Of a DNA stretch of 64,000 nucleotides, positions 45,558-54,573 are shown piece after piece (within the stretch, counting starts at the first letter, position 1; each line of letters begins with the position of its first letter). The stretch is taken from positions 372,001 through 436,000 of the forward strand of contig NZ_PZYX01000001.1 in NCBI RefSeq assembly GCF_003047285.1, in the 5' to 3' direction. The DNA is from Nocardioides allogilvus (GTDB lineage Bacteria > Actinomycetota > Actinomycetes > Propionibacteriales > Nocardioidaceae). The position numbers and the translations under genes were made by a program. The notes under the pieces are model-generated. The model made no database searches, was not told the origin of the DNA, and saw nothing but the letters and a program-made list of their open reading frames with translations.

Positions 45558-45662
45558 GCTGGGTCCCTCCTTGGACGCAAGCCCGATCCTCGCGCCATGT
45601 GAGTCGGGCCACAAGGGAAACGACCATCCCGGCGAGCCGTCACGCTCTGGCAGGATCTGCCC

Positions 45663-46772
45663 ATGGAGGCCACCCCGCTCGATCGGCTCGACCGGGCCTG
45701 GTCGCGGGGTCGTACGTCGATGGGCACCCGCGTCGAGAGGCTGCGCTCGAAGTCCTTCGCGATCGCCCAGTGCGCCGTCGCAGCTGGCGTGGCCTGGCTG
45801 ATCGCCAAGGACCTGCTCGGTCACGACACCCCGTTCTTCGCCCCGATCGCGGCGGTCGTCAGCCTCGGCACGTCCTACGGACAGCGGCTGCGCCGGGTCG
45901 CGGAGGTGACGGTCGGGGTCGCCCTGGGCGTGCTGCTCGGCGACCTGCTGGTGGTCTGGCTCGGGTCCGGCTGGTGGCAGATCGCGATCGTGGTGGCGCT
46001 GGCGATGTCGGTGGCCTTCCTCCTCGACGGCGGGCAGCTGATGGTCACCCAGGCCGCGGTGCAGTCGATCGTCATCACGACGCTGATCGTCAGCCCGGGC
46101 GGAGCCCTCACCCGCTGGACCGACGCGCTGATCGGTGGTGCCGTCGCGCTCGTGGCCGCGACGGTCGTGCCGGCCGCCGCCCTGCGCAGACCGCGCGAAC
46201 AGGCTGCCCGCGTGCTGCGCAAGGAGGCCGAGATGCTGCGGGCCGCCGCCGACGTGATGGTCGACGGCGAGCTGGAGCGCGCGCTCGACCTGCTCGCCGA
46301 CGCCCGCTCCACCGACTACCTCATCGCCGAGCTGCGCAGCGCCGCCGACGAGGGCCTGGCGGTGGTGGCCTCCTCGCCGTTCCGGGTGCGGCACAAGCCC
46401 GGCGTCCGGCGGATGGCCGAGCTCGTCGAGCCGCTGGACAGGTCGCTGCGCAGCACGAGGGTCCTGATGAGGTACGTCGCGCTGGCGGCGTACAGGAGAC
46501 GGCCGGTGCCGTCGGCCTATCCGCTGGTCGCGCGCGACCTCGCGGCCGCGATCGACCTCGTCGCCGACGAGCTTCAGGCCGACCGGGTGGCGGTGGCGGC
46601 GCAGCCGGCGCTGATCGCCGTCGGGATCGCGACCTCCGAGCTGCCGCGCGAGGACGCGTTGTCGGTCGAGGTGATGCTGGCGCAGCTGCGCGCGGTCGTC
46701 ACCGACCTGCTGATGCTGACGGGCATGGGCCAGCTGGAGTCGACCGACGCGATCCCGCGGCCGCGCAGCTGA
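45663..46772 (+). CDS. FUSC-family (aromatic acid exporter-type) membrane protein
   Basis: 369 aa. The N-terminal half has about five or six membrane helices ('VAAGVAWLIAKDLLGHD', 'PFFAPIAAVVSLGTSYGQRLRR', 'VALGVLLGDLLVVWLG'), matching the FUSC/ArAE pattern. The C-terminal half (about 175-369) is a soluble helical domain with heptad-like stretches ('EQAARVLRKEAEMLRAAADV'). Substrate is unknown. Family members export aromatic acids or related compounds. Confidence 0.85.
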   Translation: MEATPLDRLDRAWSRGRTSMGTRVERLRSKSFAIAQCAVAAGVAWLIAKDLLGHDTPFFAPIAAVVSLGTSYGQRLRRVAEVTVGVALGVLLGDLLVVWLGSGWWQIAIVVALAMSVAFLLDGGQLMVTQAAVQSIVITTLIVSPGGALTRWTDALIGGAVALVAATVVPAAALRRPREQAARVLRKEAEMLRAAADVMVDGELERALDLLADARSTDYLIAELRSAADEGLAVVASSPFRVRHKPGVRRMAELVEPLDRSLRSTRVLMRYVALAAYRRRPVPSAYPLVARDLAAAIDLVADELQADRVAVAAQPALIAVGIATSELPREDALSVEVMLAQLRAVVTDLLMLTGMGQLESTDAIPRPRS

Positions 46773-46788
46773 GGCCGCAGGGCCGGGG

Positions 46789-47928
46789 TCAGAGGGAGGC
46801 CCGCAGCTCGGCGACGACCGAGTCGACGACGGCGACCAGGTCGCCGTTGGTGTCGGCGGCGACCTTGCGCTGGCGCTGGTAGGAGGCGCCCTTGCGGGGG
46901 ATGTCGGCGACCGAGCGCAGCTCGTCCTCGCAGTCGAGCCGCTTCGACAGCGGCGTGAGGCGCTCGAGCAGGTCGTCGAGGTCGTCGGTGACCAGCCGCT
47001 CGCGCGACGTGGCGTCCAGGATCACGATCGCGTCGAGGCCGTAGCGCGCTGCTCGCCACTTGTTCTCCTGCACGTGCCAGGGCGGCATCGTCGGCAGGGT
47101 CTCCCCGGCCGCCAGGCGGGTGTCGAGGTCGACGACCAGGCAGTGGATCAGCGCGGTCAGGGCAGCGAGCTCGGTGATGTCGGACATGCCGTCGCAGACC
47201 CGGTTCTCGATCGTGCCCAGATGGGGCGCCGGCCGGATGTCCCAGCGCACGTCGGACATCGAGTCGATGACGCCGGTCGTGGCCTGGTCACCGATGCACG
47301 CCTCGAACTCCTCCCACGTGTCGAACGTGAAGGGCAGCCCGGCGGTCGGCAGCTGCTGGAACATCTGCGACCGGTTGGAGGCATAACCGGTGTCGAGGCC
47401 GGCCCAGACCGGCGAGCTCGCGGAGAGGGCCAGGAGGTGGGGATAGGTGTTGAGCAACGATGACATGATCGGCATCACCCGGTCCTGCGACGGCAACCCG
47501 ACGTGCACGTGCACGCCCCAGATCAGCATCTGCCGGCCCCACCACTGCGTGCGGTTGATCAGCTCCTCGTAGCGGGGGCCCTCGGTCAGCTGCTGTGCCG
47601 ACCACTTCGCGAAGGGGTGCGTGCCCGATCCGAGCAGGTCGACGCCGAGCCGGTCCGCCGCGGGCACGACCACCCCGAGGGTGGTGCGCAGGTCGGCGAC
47701 GGCCTCGCCCACCGACGTACAGATGCCGGTCACGACCTCGACGGTGTTGCGCAGCAGCTCCTTGTGCAGCCGAGAGGGGTCGACCAGCTCCGGCGTGACC
47801 GCGGCGAACAGGTCGGCCGCGGTGTTGGAGAGGTCGCGGGTCTCACGGTCGACGAGCGCGAACTCCCACTCGACCCCGATCGTCGGCGCGGACGAAGCCT
47901 GGAAGGCGATGGGGAAGTCGATGCGCAC
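46789..47928 (-). CDS. Glutamate-cysteine ligase-like carboxylate-amine ligase (YbdK type, GCS2)
   Basis: ATP-dependent ligase, 379 aa, of the GCS2 family. Motifs are 'TIGVEWEFALVDRETRDLS' near residue 15 (Mg/glutamate site), 'HKELLRNTVEVVTG', 'WGVHVHVGLPSQDRVMPI' and 'IENRVCDGMSDITE'. YbdK enzymes show weak gamma-glutamylcysteine activity. In actinomycetes, EgtA (ergothioneine pathway) is a relative, but no egtB-E genes are nearby. Confidence 0.88.
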   Translation of the reverse strand: MRIDFPIAFQASSAPTIGVEWEFALVDRETRDLSNTAADLFAAVTPELVDPSRLHKELLRNTVEVVTGICTSVGEAVADLRTTLGVVVPAADRLGVDLLGSGTHPFAKWSAQQLTEGPRYEELINRTQWWGRQMLIWGVHVHVGLPSQDRVMPIMSSLLNTYPHLLALSASSPVWAGLDTGYASNRSQMFQQLPTAGLPFTFDTWEEFEACIGDQATTGVIDSMSDVRWDIRPAPHLGTIENRVCDGMSDITELAALTALIHCLVVDLDTRLAAGETLPTMPPWHVQENKWRAARYGLDAIVILDATSRERLVTDDLDDLLERLTPLSKRLDCEDELRSVADIPRKGASYQRQRKVAADTNGDLVAVVDSVVAELRASL

Positions 47929-48088
47929 CCAGCCATCGTAGGGATGTGACGCGTCGCCGCGTCACCCCTGAGGCTGGCCCCAGGTCACGACGAACAATTT
48001 CTGTGCCACGTTTGTCGTATGCGCCCGACGTCGTTCGTGGAGTGAATGAGAGGCGGTCACCGGACCGCCCGGACCGAGGAGGAACGAG

Positions 48089-48451
48089 ATGACGCACTAC
48101 CTGATGACCGTGCACGGGCCCGCCGAGCTGGACGAGTTCGGCAGCTACGGCTCCAAGGAGGAGATGGAGGAGGCGTTCGCCGAGACCGGCGCCTTCAACG
48201 ACAAGCTCAAGGCCGACGGCTACTGGGTCTTCGCCGGTGGCCTGCAGTCGGCGTCGAGCGCGACCGTCGTCGACGGCCAGGGGAAGACGCCGGTGATGAC
48301 CGACGGCCCCTACCTCGAGACCAAGGAGCTCATCGCGGGCTTCTGGGTCATCGACGCACCCGACCTCGACGTCGCGCTCGCGCTCGCGGCCGAGGCGTCC
48401 GCGGCGTGCCGCGGCAAGGTCGAGGTGCGCCCCTTCGACGGCCTCGCCTGA
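48089..48451 (+). CDS. YCII-related (DGPF) domain protein
   Basis: 120 aa. It contains the family signature 'VMTDGPYLETKELIAGFWVID' (about residues 70-90) and starts 'THYLMTVHGPAELDE'. The ATG follows GAGGAGGA. These small ferredoxin-like proteins often accompany ECF sigma factors, but none is adjacent here. Function is unknown. The preceding 160-bp gap has no gene. Confidence 0.88.
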   Translation: MTHYLMTVHGPAELDEFGSYGSKEEMEEAFAETGAFNDKLKADGYWVFAGGLQSASSATVVDGQGKTPVMTDGPYLETKELIAGFWVIDAPDLDVALALAAEASAACRGKVEVRPFDGLA

Positions 48452-48485
48452 GCCCGCCTGCCCGCGCCCGGCGACCGGTGCAACC

Positions 48486-49835
48486 ATGGGCCCCGTGGTG
48501 GACGATCCGCGCGAGCTCAACCTGACCATCGACCTGTGCCTGCGCATCGGTGAGGTGCTGTTGTCGTCGGGCGCCGGCGCGGCCGACGTCACCGCGACCA
48601 TGCAGTCGGTCGCCCTCCACCTCGGCCTGCGGCACCCGGAGATCGACGTGACCTTCACGTCGCTGTCCATGAGCTACCAGCTCTCGCCCGAGGACCCGCC
48701 GGTGCTGATGATCCGCAACGTCAAGCACCGCGACATCGACTACGCCGACCTGACGCAGGTCGACCACCTCGTGCACGAGGTGCTCGCCGGCGAGCTCGAC
48801 CTCTACCTCGCCCGCACCCGCATGGCCACGATCCTCTCGACCGGGCATCCCTGGCCGCGCTGGTCGGTGACGCTCGCCTGGGGCGTGATGTGCGCGAGCG
48901 TCGCGGTCTTCCTGGGCGGCGACTGGCTGATCGCGCTGATCGCGTCGGCCGCGGCCATGACGATCGACCGCCTGCAGCTCGTGCTCGCCCGACGCCGGCT
49001 GCCCACGTTCTACCTCCAGGTCGCGGGCGGGATGGTCGCGACCCTGTTCGCGGTCGGGTTGGCGGCCACCCCGCTCACGGCCGACTTCTCGCTCGTGGTC
49101 ACCGCCAACATCGTCATGCTGCTCGCCGGCATCGGCTTCATGGGTGCGATCCAGGACGCGCTGACCGGGTTCTACGTCACCAGTGGCGCGCGGGTGATCG
49201 AGGCGCTGCTGGCCACGGCCGGGATCATCGCGGGGGTCAGCGGCGGCCTCTCGGTGGCCGACGTGCTGGGGGTCAACCTCGGCCAGCTCGTGCCGGGCCG
49301 CTCGCTCGGCAACCACGTGCTCATCGCCGTCGTCGGTGCCGCGGTGTCGGCCGCCGCCTTCGCCTTCGCCTGCTACGCACCCCGCCGCGCGCTGCTCCCG
49401 ATCGCCCTCACCTCCGGCGTCGCGACCCTGCTCAACGCCGTCGTCAGCGAGACCGGCTTCGGTCGCACCTGGGCGGCGGCCGTCGGCGCCTTCATCATCG
49501 GCGTGGTCGCCTACGGCGTCGCCGGCCGCTTCCGGGTGCCGCCTCTCGTCGTCGCGGTGTCCGCCATCGTGCCGCTGCTGCCCGGCCTCTCGATCTACCG
49601 CGGGCTCTCGCTGCTCGCCACCGACGGCTCCGGCACCTCCGAGGGGATCGTCGCGATGATGACCGCGGCCTCGGTCGCGGTCGCGCTGGCGTCCGGGGTG
49701 ATCCTGGGGGAGTACCTCGCCCAGCCCCTGAAGCGCGAGACCCGCCGGATGGAGGCGCGGCTCTCCGGCCCGCGGCTCGTGGGGCCCTTCCGGGCGACGA
49801 AGCGCGGCGAGACCCGGGCCGACCGGATCGTCTGA
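48486..49835 (+). CDS. Threonine/serine exporter family protein (ThrE-like)
   Basis: Membrane protein, 449 aa. The N-terminal soluble part (about 1-110, 'LCLRIGEVLLSSGAGAADVTATMQSVA') contains the ThrE hydrolase-like motif. It is followed by about ten membrane helices ('NIVMLLAGIGFMGAIQDALTGFYV', 'VGAFIIGVVAYGVAGRFRVPP') and a basic tail. It exports threonine or serine in Corynebacterium; substrate here is inferred. The DUF402 gene converges 3 bp after it. Confidence 0.9.
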   Translation: MGPVVDDPRELNLTIDLCLRIGEVLLSSGAGAADVTATMQSVALHLGLRHPEIDVTFTSLSMSYQLSPEDPPVLMIRNVKHRDIDYADLTQVDHLVHEVLAGELDLYLARTRMATILSTGHPWPRWSVTLAWGVMCASVAVFLGGDWLIALIASAAAMTIDRLQLVLARRRLPTFYLQVAGGMVATLFAVGLAATPLTADFSLVVTANIVMLLAGIGFMGAIQDALTGFYVTSGARVIEALLATAGIIAGVSGGLSVADVLGVNLGQLVPGRSLGNHVLIAVVGAAVSAAAFAFACYAPRRALLPIALTSGVATLLNAVVSETGFGRTWAAAVGAFIIGVVAYGVAGRFRVPPLVVAVSAIVPLLPGLSIYRGLSLLATDGSGTSEGIVAMMTAASVAVALASGVILGEYLAQPLKRETRRMEARLSGPRLVGPFRATKRGETRADRIV

Positions 49836-49838
49836 ACG

Positions 49839-50411
49839 TCAGGCCCGCTGGTCGAGCAACGCCAGCCAGGGCAGGTGCGCCACCTTGTCGTACGGCGCCG
49901 CGCCGGCCACCACCGCGGCGTGCAGCCCGTCCGCGCTGGCGCGAGCGGCGGCGACCACCTCGGGCGGGTAGCCGTAGGCGACCTGGTGCTCGAGGAACTC
50001 GTCCTCGTCGTCGATGAAGACCTCGCCCCACCCCGCGCGCTGGTTCTGCGGAGCGGTGAACGAGAGGCCCGGGTCCTCGGGGGCCATCCGGATCACGTCG
50101 AGGTCGAGGTCCACGGTGCGCAGGACGTCTCCGTCCCAGGTGGCCGGCGTGCTGACGTCGATGTAGAGGTCGCACCAGATCCCCGAAGCGTGGAAGGTGG
50201 CGAGCCAGTGACCCTCGTGCGGCACGAGGGTGACCGCGTCGACCTCGGAGTCGAAGGCGAACCCCGGCCGGGAGTTGTGGGTGCCCGCGGGGAAGCCGAG
50301 CCACTCGCCGTACGCATCAGAGCCGAGCCAGACGCCGGCGAAGCGCCAGTGGGGCCGATCGCCCCACTTGGTCACCTCGACGCGGACCGGGTCGCCGGGA
50401 GCACGAGTCAT
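49839..50411 (-). CDS. DUF402 domain protein
   Basis: 190 aa from the ATG at 50411. DUF402 features: 'VEVTKWGDRPHWRFAGVWLGSDAYGEWLGFP', 'WYLDI'-type strand 'WCDLYIDVSTP', 'TVDLDLDVIRMAPEDP' and 'VFIDDEDEFLEHQVAYGYP', with the conserved acidic cluster. Relatives include nucleoside-phosphate phosphatases (SCO/Ntdp-like). There is no good Shine-Dalgarno before the chosen start, so the transcript may be leaderless. Confidence 0.82.
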   Translation of the reverse strand: MTRAPGDPVRVEVTKWGDRPHWRFAGVWLGSDAYGEWLGFPAGTHNSRPGFAFDSEVDAVTLVPHEGHWLATFHASGIWCDLYIDVSTPATWDGDVLRTVDLDLDVIRMAPEDPGLSFTAPQNQRAGWGEVFIDDEDEFLEHQVAYGYPPEVVAAARASADGLHAAVVAGAAPYDKVAHLPWLALLDQRA

Positions 50412-50508
50412 GGGAAGGAATCTAGGCGGTCGTATCTGACGCAGTCCTGCGCGTTCCTCTCTGGTGAGGCCCGGCATCGGGCGGGGCCTGACAGGGGGAG
50501 TGAGCACC

Positions 50509-51498
50509 ATGGCTACGAACAAGCGTGAGACCGACCGGTCGTCGAACCGGTGCGACCCGGATCGTCCGGTGGACAACGTCCGCTGCGAGGACGTGGACCG
50601 CGAGGGGTCGGGGAAGGTGCCGGAGGTGTTCAGGTCCCTCGACGCGCTGGCCGACCTCGAGGCCTTCGAGGTCGTGCGGGTCGACGCGAAGATGCTGGCC
50701 GACGTCTCGGACGAACCGATCGAGTTCTCGGTGCCGGACTGGTCCGACATCCGGTCGCGACCGGTCGCCGCGCTGCGCCAGGAGGGCTACCGCCCGCGCA
50801 TCCGGTTCCGGGGCAAGGAGCTCCAGCCCGCCGTCGTCCTGGGCAGCGACGAGCGGCGGACCTACAGCGACCGCTCCTACCCGTGGGGGTGCGTGTGCAA
50901 GGTGATCACCAGCGTGGGCTCCGGCTCCGGGGTGATCATCGGCCCGCGCCACGTCCTCACCGCCAGCCACGTCGTGAACTGGTCGGTCCCGGGCGGGGTC
51001 AACGGCACCGTCGAGGTGCACCGCGCCGGCGCCACCGTGTCGGCGGTGTCGCCCATCCGGCGCGTCTTCGCCTACACCCAGGTCACCGGGACCGTGGGCT
51101 GGACGGAGCTGGACGAGGACTATGCCGTCCTCGAGGTCGCGGACCCGATCGGGGACAGGTTCGGCTGGCTCGGCTGCCGCACCTATTCGAGCAGCTGGGA
51201 CGGCGACGCGTACTGGTACAACGTCGGCTACCCCGGCGACGTCGGCGGCGCGGCCTGGCCGACGTGGCAGCGCAGCAAGTGGCTCAACGAGCACGCGTGG
51301 GACTTCGGCTCCGGCCGGGCGATGGACACCGACGCGGACATCAACCCCGGGAACTCCGGTGGCCCGATGTTCGCCTGGTGGTCCGACGGCCCGTACGCCG
51401 TCTCCGTCGTCTCCGCGCACGACGTCGAGGACCGGGAGAACTACTGCTCCGGAGGCTCTGACATCGTCAGGCTCGTCAGGCTGGCCCGGGGGCTGTGA
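50509..51498 (+). CDS. Trypsin-like serine protease without a signal peptide
   Basis: 329 aa. The catalytic triad is readable: H154 in 'LTASHVV', D204 in 'DEDYAVLEV' and S283 in 'NPGNSGGPMF'. Residues 1-115 form a hydrophilic N-terminal region with two Cys ('SSNRCDPDR', 'NVRCEDVD'). The ATG at 50509 follows GGGGGAG. There is no hydrophobic leader, so the protein appears cytoplasmic or exported by an unrecognised route. Cys residues also occur at 'WGCVCKV', 'LGCRTY' and 'NYCSGG'. Substrate unknown. Confidence 0.85.
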   Translation: MATNKRETDRSSNRCDPDRPVDNVRCEDVDREGSGKVPEVFRSLDALADLEAFEVVRVDAKMLADVSDEPIEFSVPDWSDIRSRPVAALRQEGYRPRIRFRGKELQPAVVLGSDERRTYSDRSYPWGCVCKVITSVGSGSGVIIGPRHVLTASHVVNWSVPGGVNGTVEVHRAGATVSAVSPIRRVFAYTQVTGTVGWTELDEDYAVLEVADPIGDRFGWLGCRTYSSSWDGDAYWYNVGYPGDVGGAAWPTWQRSKWLNEHAWDFGSGRAMDTDADINPGNSGGPMFAWWSDGPYAVSVVSAHDVEDRENYCSGGSDIVRLVRLARGL

Positions 51499-51504
51499 GC
51501 GGGG

Positions 51505-52332
51505 TCAGGGCATCAGGCGCGGCGCCACCCGGGCGATGACGTCCTGGTAGCGCGAGCCCACGAGCTTGGCGAAGTGGTGCAGCACGTGGGCGTCGATACC
51601 GACGAGCACGCGCGCCTTGCCGGAGAGCGCGCCCTTGAGGATGATGCGCGCCGCCTTGTCGGCGGGCATCCGCGCGAGCTTCTTCTCGAACAGGTCCGAG
51701 AGCTGCTCGTGGTCCTCGCCGGCCGTGGTGCGGCCGTTGCGCGCGATGCCGGTCTTGATCCCGCCGGGGTGGACGCTGGTGACGGTCACCGGGTGGCCGT
51801 TGATCAGCATCTCCTCGCGCAGTGCCTCGGTGAAGCCGCGGACCGCGAACTTCGTGGCGTTGTAGGCGCTCTGCCCGGGCATCGAGACCAGCCCGAACAG
51901 CGACGAGAGATTGACCAGCGCGCCGTTGCCGGAGGCGATCAGGTGGGGGAGGAACTCCTTGGTGCCGTTGACGACACCGTCGAGGTTGACCCCGACGATC
52001 CAGTCGAACTCCTCGTAGGTCATGTTCTCGAAGTCGCCGCTCATCGTGACGCCGGCGTTGTTGACGACCAGGTTGACCCGGCCGAACTGGCCGACCACGT
52101 CGGTCGCCCACTGCGCCATCGCGGCCCGGTCGGAGACGTCGACGACGTCGCTGCGGACCTCGGCGCCGAGCGCCTTGACGATCTCGACGGTCTCGGCGAG
52201 GCCGTCGGGGTTCCAGTCGGAGATGGCGAGCAGCGCACCTTGCTGGGCGGACTGCCGGGCGAGCTCGCGCCCGATCCCGGAGCCGGCGCCGGTGATGACG
52301 ACGACCTTGTCCTGCAGTGTCTTGAGGCTCAT
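51505..52332 (-). CDS. Short-chain dehydrogenase/reductase (SDR)
   Basis: NAD(P)-dependent oxidoreductase, 275 aa. Cofactor motif 'VVVITGAGSGIGRELA' (about 9-24), 'NNAGV' (about 89-93) and catalytic 'SSLFGLVSMPGQSAYNATKFAV' with Ser-Tyr-Lys. The start overlaps the monooxygenase stop by 4 bp (ATGA), so the two are coupled. It probably interconverts an alcohol with the ketone used by the monooxygenase, or acts on its product. Confidence 0.92.
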   Translation of the reverse strand: MSLKTLQDKVVVITGAGSGIGRELARQSAQQGALLAISDWNPDGLAETVEIVKALGAEVRSDVVDVSDRAAMAQWATDVVGQFGRVNLVVNNAGVTMSGDFENMTYEEFDWIVGVNLDGVVNGTKEFLPHLIASGNGALVNLSSLFGLVSMPGQSAYNATKFAVRGFTEALREEMLINGHPVTVTSVHPGGIKTGIARNGRTTAGEDHEQLSDLFEKKLARMPADKAARIILKGALSGKARVLVGIDAHVLHHFAKLVGSRYQDVIARVAPRLMP

Positions 52333-53861
52333 GCGCTGGCTCCTTCGGTCTGCGTGGTGGCGTGCTGTGAGGTGGCCTTCGCGGGCGCGAGGTCGTAGCT
52401 CTCCGCGTCGAAGCGCGACATCAGCTTGCGGAAGGTGAAGGTCGCGCGCGGCCACAGGGTGGTGTTCTTGCCGTGGGCGTCGAGATACCAGCTCGAGCAG
52501 CCGCCGGTGCTCCACACCGTGCGCTTCATGCGCCGCTGGATGTCGTCGTTCCACTCGTCCTGGACGGCCTGCTGCGGCTCGACCGCTGCCACGCCCCGCT
52601 GCCGCATGGTGGTCAGCGCGTCAACGATGTAGGCGAGCTGCGACTCGATCATGAAGACCATCGAGGTGTGTCCCAGACCGGTGTTGGCGCCGACGACCTG
52701 GAAGAGGTTGGGGAAGCCCCGGGTCGCGGTGCCCTTGTAGGACGCCATCCCGTGCTCGGCCCACACGTCGGAGAGCGACGCGCCGTCACGGCCGTGGATG
52801 AGCTCGGCGATCGGCTGCTCGGTGGTCTGGAAGCCGGTCGCCACGATGAGTACGTCGATGGGTCGCTCGACACCGTCGGCGGTGACGATCGCGTTGCCGG
52901 TGACCTTGGCGATCGGGTCGGTGACCAGGTCGACGTTGTCGGCCGCGAGCGCGGGGTAGTAGGTGTTGGAGATCAGGATGCGCTTGCAGCCGACCTGGTA
53001 GGTCGGGGTGACCTTGGCGCGCAGCTCGGGGTCCTGGATGCCCTTCGCGAGGTTGGCGAGCGCGAGCTTCTTGGCGGGTGTGGCCAGTGCGGGGTTCCAC
53101 ACGAAGCCCGGGACGTAGAGCTCACGCGCCCAGTAGATCCCGGTGCGGTAGGCCTTCTGCACGACGGGGACGTGCTTGAAGAGCAGCCTCTCGAGGCGGG
53201 TGTAGCGGCGGTCGTTGCGCGGCAGGACATAGGGCGCGGTGCGTTGGTAGACGTCGAGCTGGGCGACGTCGGGCTGGATCGCGGGGACGATCTGGATGCT
53301 GGACGCACCAGTGCCGATGATCGCGACGCGCTTGCCGGCGAGGTCGACGTCGTGGTCCCAGCGGGCGGAGTGGAAGACCTCGCCCTGGAAGGTCTCGATG
53401 CCGTCGATCTCGGGCATCTTCGGCACGGACAGTCCGCCGGAGCCCGAGATGAGGGCCTTGGCCACGACCTCGCCGCGCGACGTGGTGACGTGCCAGCGCT
53501 GGTCGCTCTCGTCCCACCGCGCGTCGGTCAGCTCGGTGTCGAAGGAGAACCGGTCGAGCGTGCCCGACTTCTCCGCCACGTCGCGCAGGTAGGCCTCGAT
53601 CTCCGGCTGCGGGGAGAACGACATCGACCAGTCGGGGTTGGGTGCGAAGGAGTACGAGTAGAGCTGGCTGGGGACGTCGCACGCCGCACCGGGATAGGTG
53701 TTGGCTCGCCAGGTGCCGCCGATGCCACCGTCCTTCTCGATGACGAGGAAGTCGTCCTCGCCGGCTTCGGCGAGCTTGATCGCCGCGCCGAGCCCGGCGA
53801 AGCCGGCACCGATCACGAGGTGGTCGACGGCTGCGGGCAGGGGAGCAGTGCGCTGGGTCAT
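52329..53861 (-). CDS. Flavin-containing Baeyer-Villiger-type monooxygenase
   Basis: FAD/NADPH enzyme, 510 aa, oxidising ketones to esters. FAD motif 'VIGAGFAGLGAAIKL' (about 16-30); BVMO fingerprint 'FQGEVFHSARWDHD' (about 158-171); second dinucleotide motif 'VAIIGTGASSIQIVP'; 'IVATGF' near residue 350. All key motifs are intact. It starts at 53861 seven bases after a -10 element, so the mRNA is probably leaderless. First gene of the operon with the SDR. Confidence 0.93.
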   Translation of the reverse strand: MTQRTAPLPAAVDHLVIGAGFAGLGAAIKLAEAGEDDFLVIEKDGGIGGTWRANTYPGAACDVPSQLYSYSFAPNPDWSMSFSPQPEIEAYLRDVAEKSGTLDRFSFDTELTDARWDESDQRWHVTTSRGEVVAKALISGSGGLSVPKMPEIDGIETFQGEVFHSARWDHDVDLAGKRVAIIGTGASSIQIVPAIQPDVAQLDVYQRTAPYVLPRNDRRYTRLERLLFKHVPVVQKAYRTGIYWARELYVPGFVWNPALATPAKKLALANLAKGIQDPELRAKVTPTYQVGCKRILISNTYYPALAADNVDLVTDPIAKVTGNAIVTADGVERPIDVLIVATGFQTTEQPIAELIHGRDGASLSDVWAEHGMASYKGTATRGFPNLFQVVGANTGLGHTSMVFMIESQLAYIVDALTTMRQRGVAAVEPQQAVQDEWNDDIQRRMKRTVWSTGGCSSWYLDAHGKNTTLWPRATFTFRKLMSRFDAESYDLAPAKATSQHATTQTEGASA

Positions 53862-53867
53862 GGGGAG

Positions 53868-53904
53868 GAGACTATTGGCGTTATTGAATATCCGTCAATA
53901 GGAT
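53868..53904. promoter_or_regulatory. Divergent overlapping promoters on one TetR-type palindrome
   Basis: A 30-bp imperfect palindrome (53872-53901; ends CTATTG and CAATAG). Rightward: TTGGCG (53875-53880), 18 bp, TAGGAT (53899-53904), start near the ATG at 53911. Leftward: TTGACG (53898-53893), 18 bp, TAGTCT (53874-53869), start near the ATG at 53861. One bound regulator would cover both. Confidence 0.8.
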
Positions 53905-53910
53905 GTGTGC

Positions 53911-54504
53911 ATGACCACTTCTCCGGCGCGGACCCGACTCTCGCCCGACGCGCGGCGCGCGCAGCTCCTCGAGCTCGGCGCGCAGCTGTTCGCGACCCGG
54001 TCGGTCGACGAGATCTCCATCGACGTGCTCGCCGAGGAGGCCGGTGTCTCGCGCGGCCTGCTCTACCACTACTTCGGTTCCAAGCAGGACTTCCGCCTGG
54101 CCGTCATCCGGCACGCCGTCGAGGACCTCGTGGAGAAGACCGCCCCCCCGGCCGAGGGGGAGCCGCTCGAACGGCTCCTCACGTCCCTGGGTGTCTACGT
54201 CGACTACGTGCTCGACAACCTGACGCTCTACCGCTCCTTGGTGCGGGCTGCGGCCGGTGGCACCGACGAGGTCCGCGCGGTCTACGAGAAGGGTCGCTTC
54301 GCGCTCACCGACCGGATCTTCCGCGAGGACTCGCTCGGGCAGATCCTGACGGACACCCCGCAGTCGCGGCTGGTCGTGCGCGGCTGGTCCGCGATGACCG
54401 AGGAGATGGTGCTCACCTGGGCGGAGGACCCGACCACGATCACCCGCGACCAGCTGCTCGAGGTGCTCGCCCTGTCGCTGCCGGGACTGGTCGACCTCAC
54501 CTGA
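53911..54504 (+). CDS. TetR-family regulator of the monooxygenase operon
   Basis: 197 aa from the ATG at 53911. The helix-turn-helix is 'ISIDVLAEEAGVSRGLLYHYFGSKQDFRLAVI' (about 35-65), typical TetR. The C-terminal ligand domain (about 75-197) is helical and of unknown specificity. It is divergent from the monooxygenase with a 49-bp gap that is almost all operator, implying it represses both itself and the oxygenase operon. Confidence 0.92.
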   Translation: MTTSPARTRLSPDARRAQLLELGAQLFATRSVDEISIDVLAEEAGVSRGLLYHYFGSKQDFRLAVIRHAVEDLVEKTAPPAEGEPLERLLTSLGVYVDYVLDNLTLYRSLVRAAAGGTDEVRAVYEKGRFALTDRIFREDSLGQILTDTPQSRLVVRGWSAMTEEMVLTWAEDPTTITRDQLLEVLALSLPGLVDLT

Positions 54505-54528
54505 GGCGTACGGCGATCGCCGTACGCC
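54505..54528. terminator. Perfect 24-bp palindrome after tetR
   Basis: GGCGTACGGCGA is directly followed by its complement TCGCCGTACGCC, starting at the base after the tetR stop. It has no loop or T-run. It may end the tetR transcript or bind a protein. Confidence 0.55.
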
Positions 54529-54573
54529 ACCCGGACCGAACTCGGTTGCGGGGTGCGGGAGAATGATCCGGTT

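Noticed and set aside
47985..48025. Inverted repeat ACGACGAACAA ... TTTGTCGT before the YCII gene
   Set aside because: Only about 7 of 10 positions pair and spacing is irregular.
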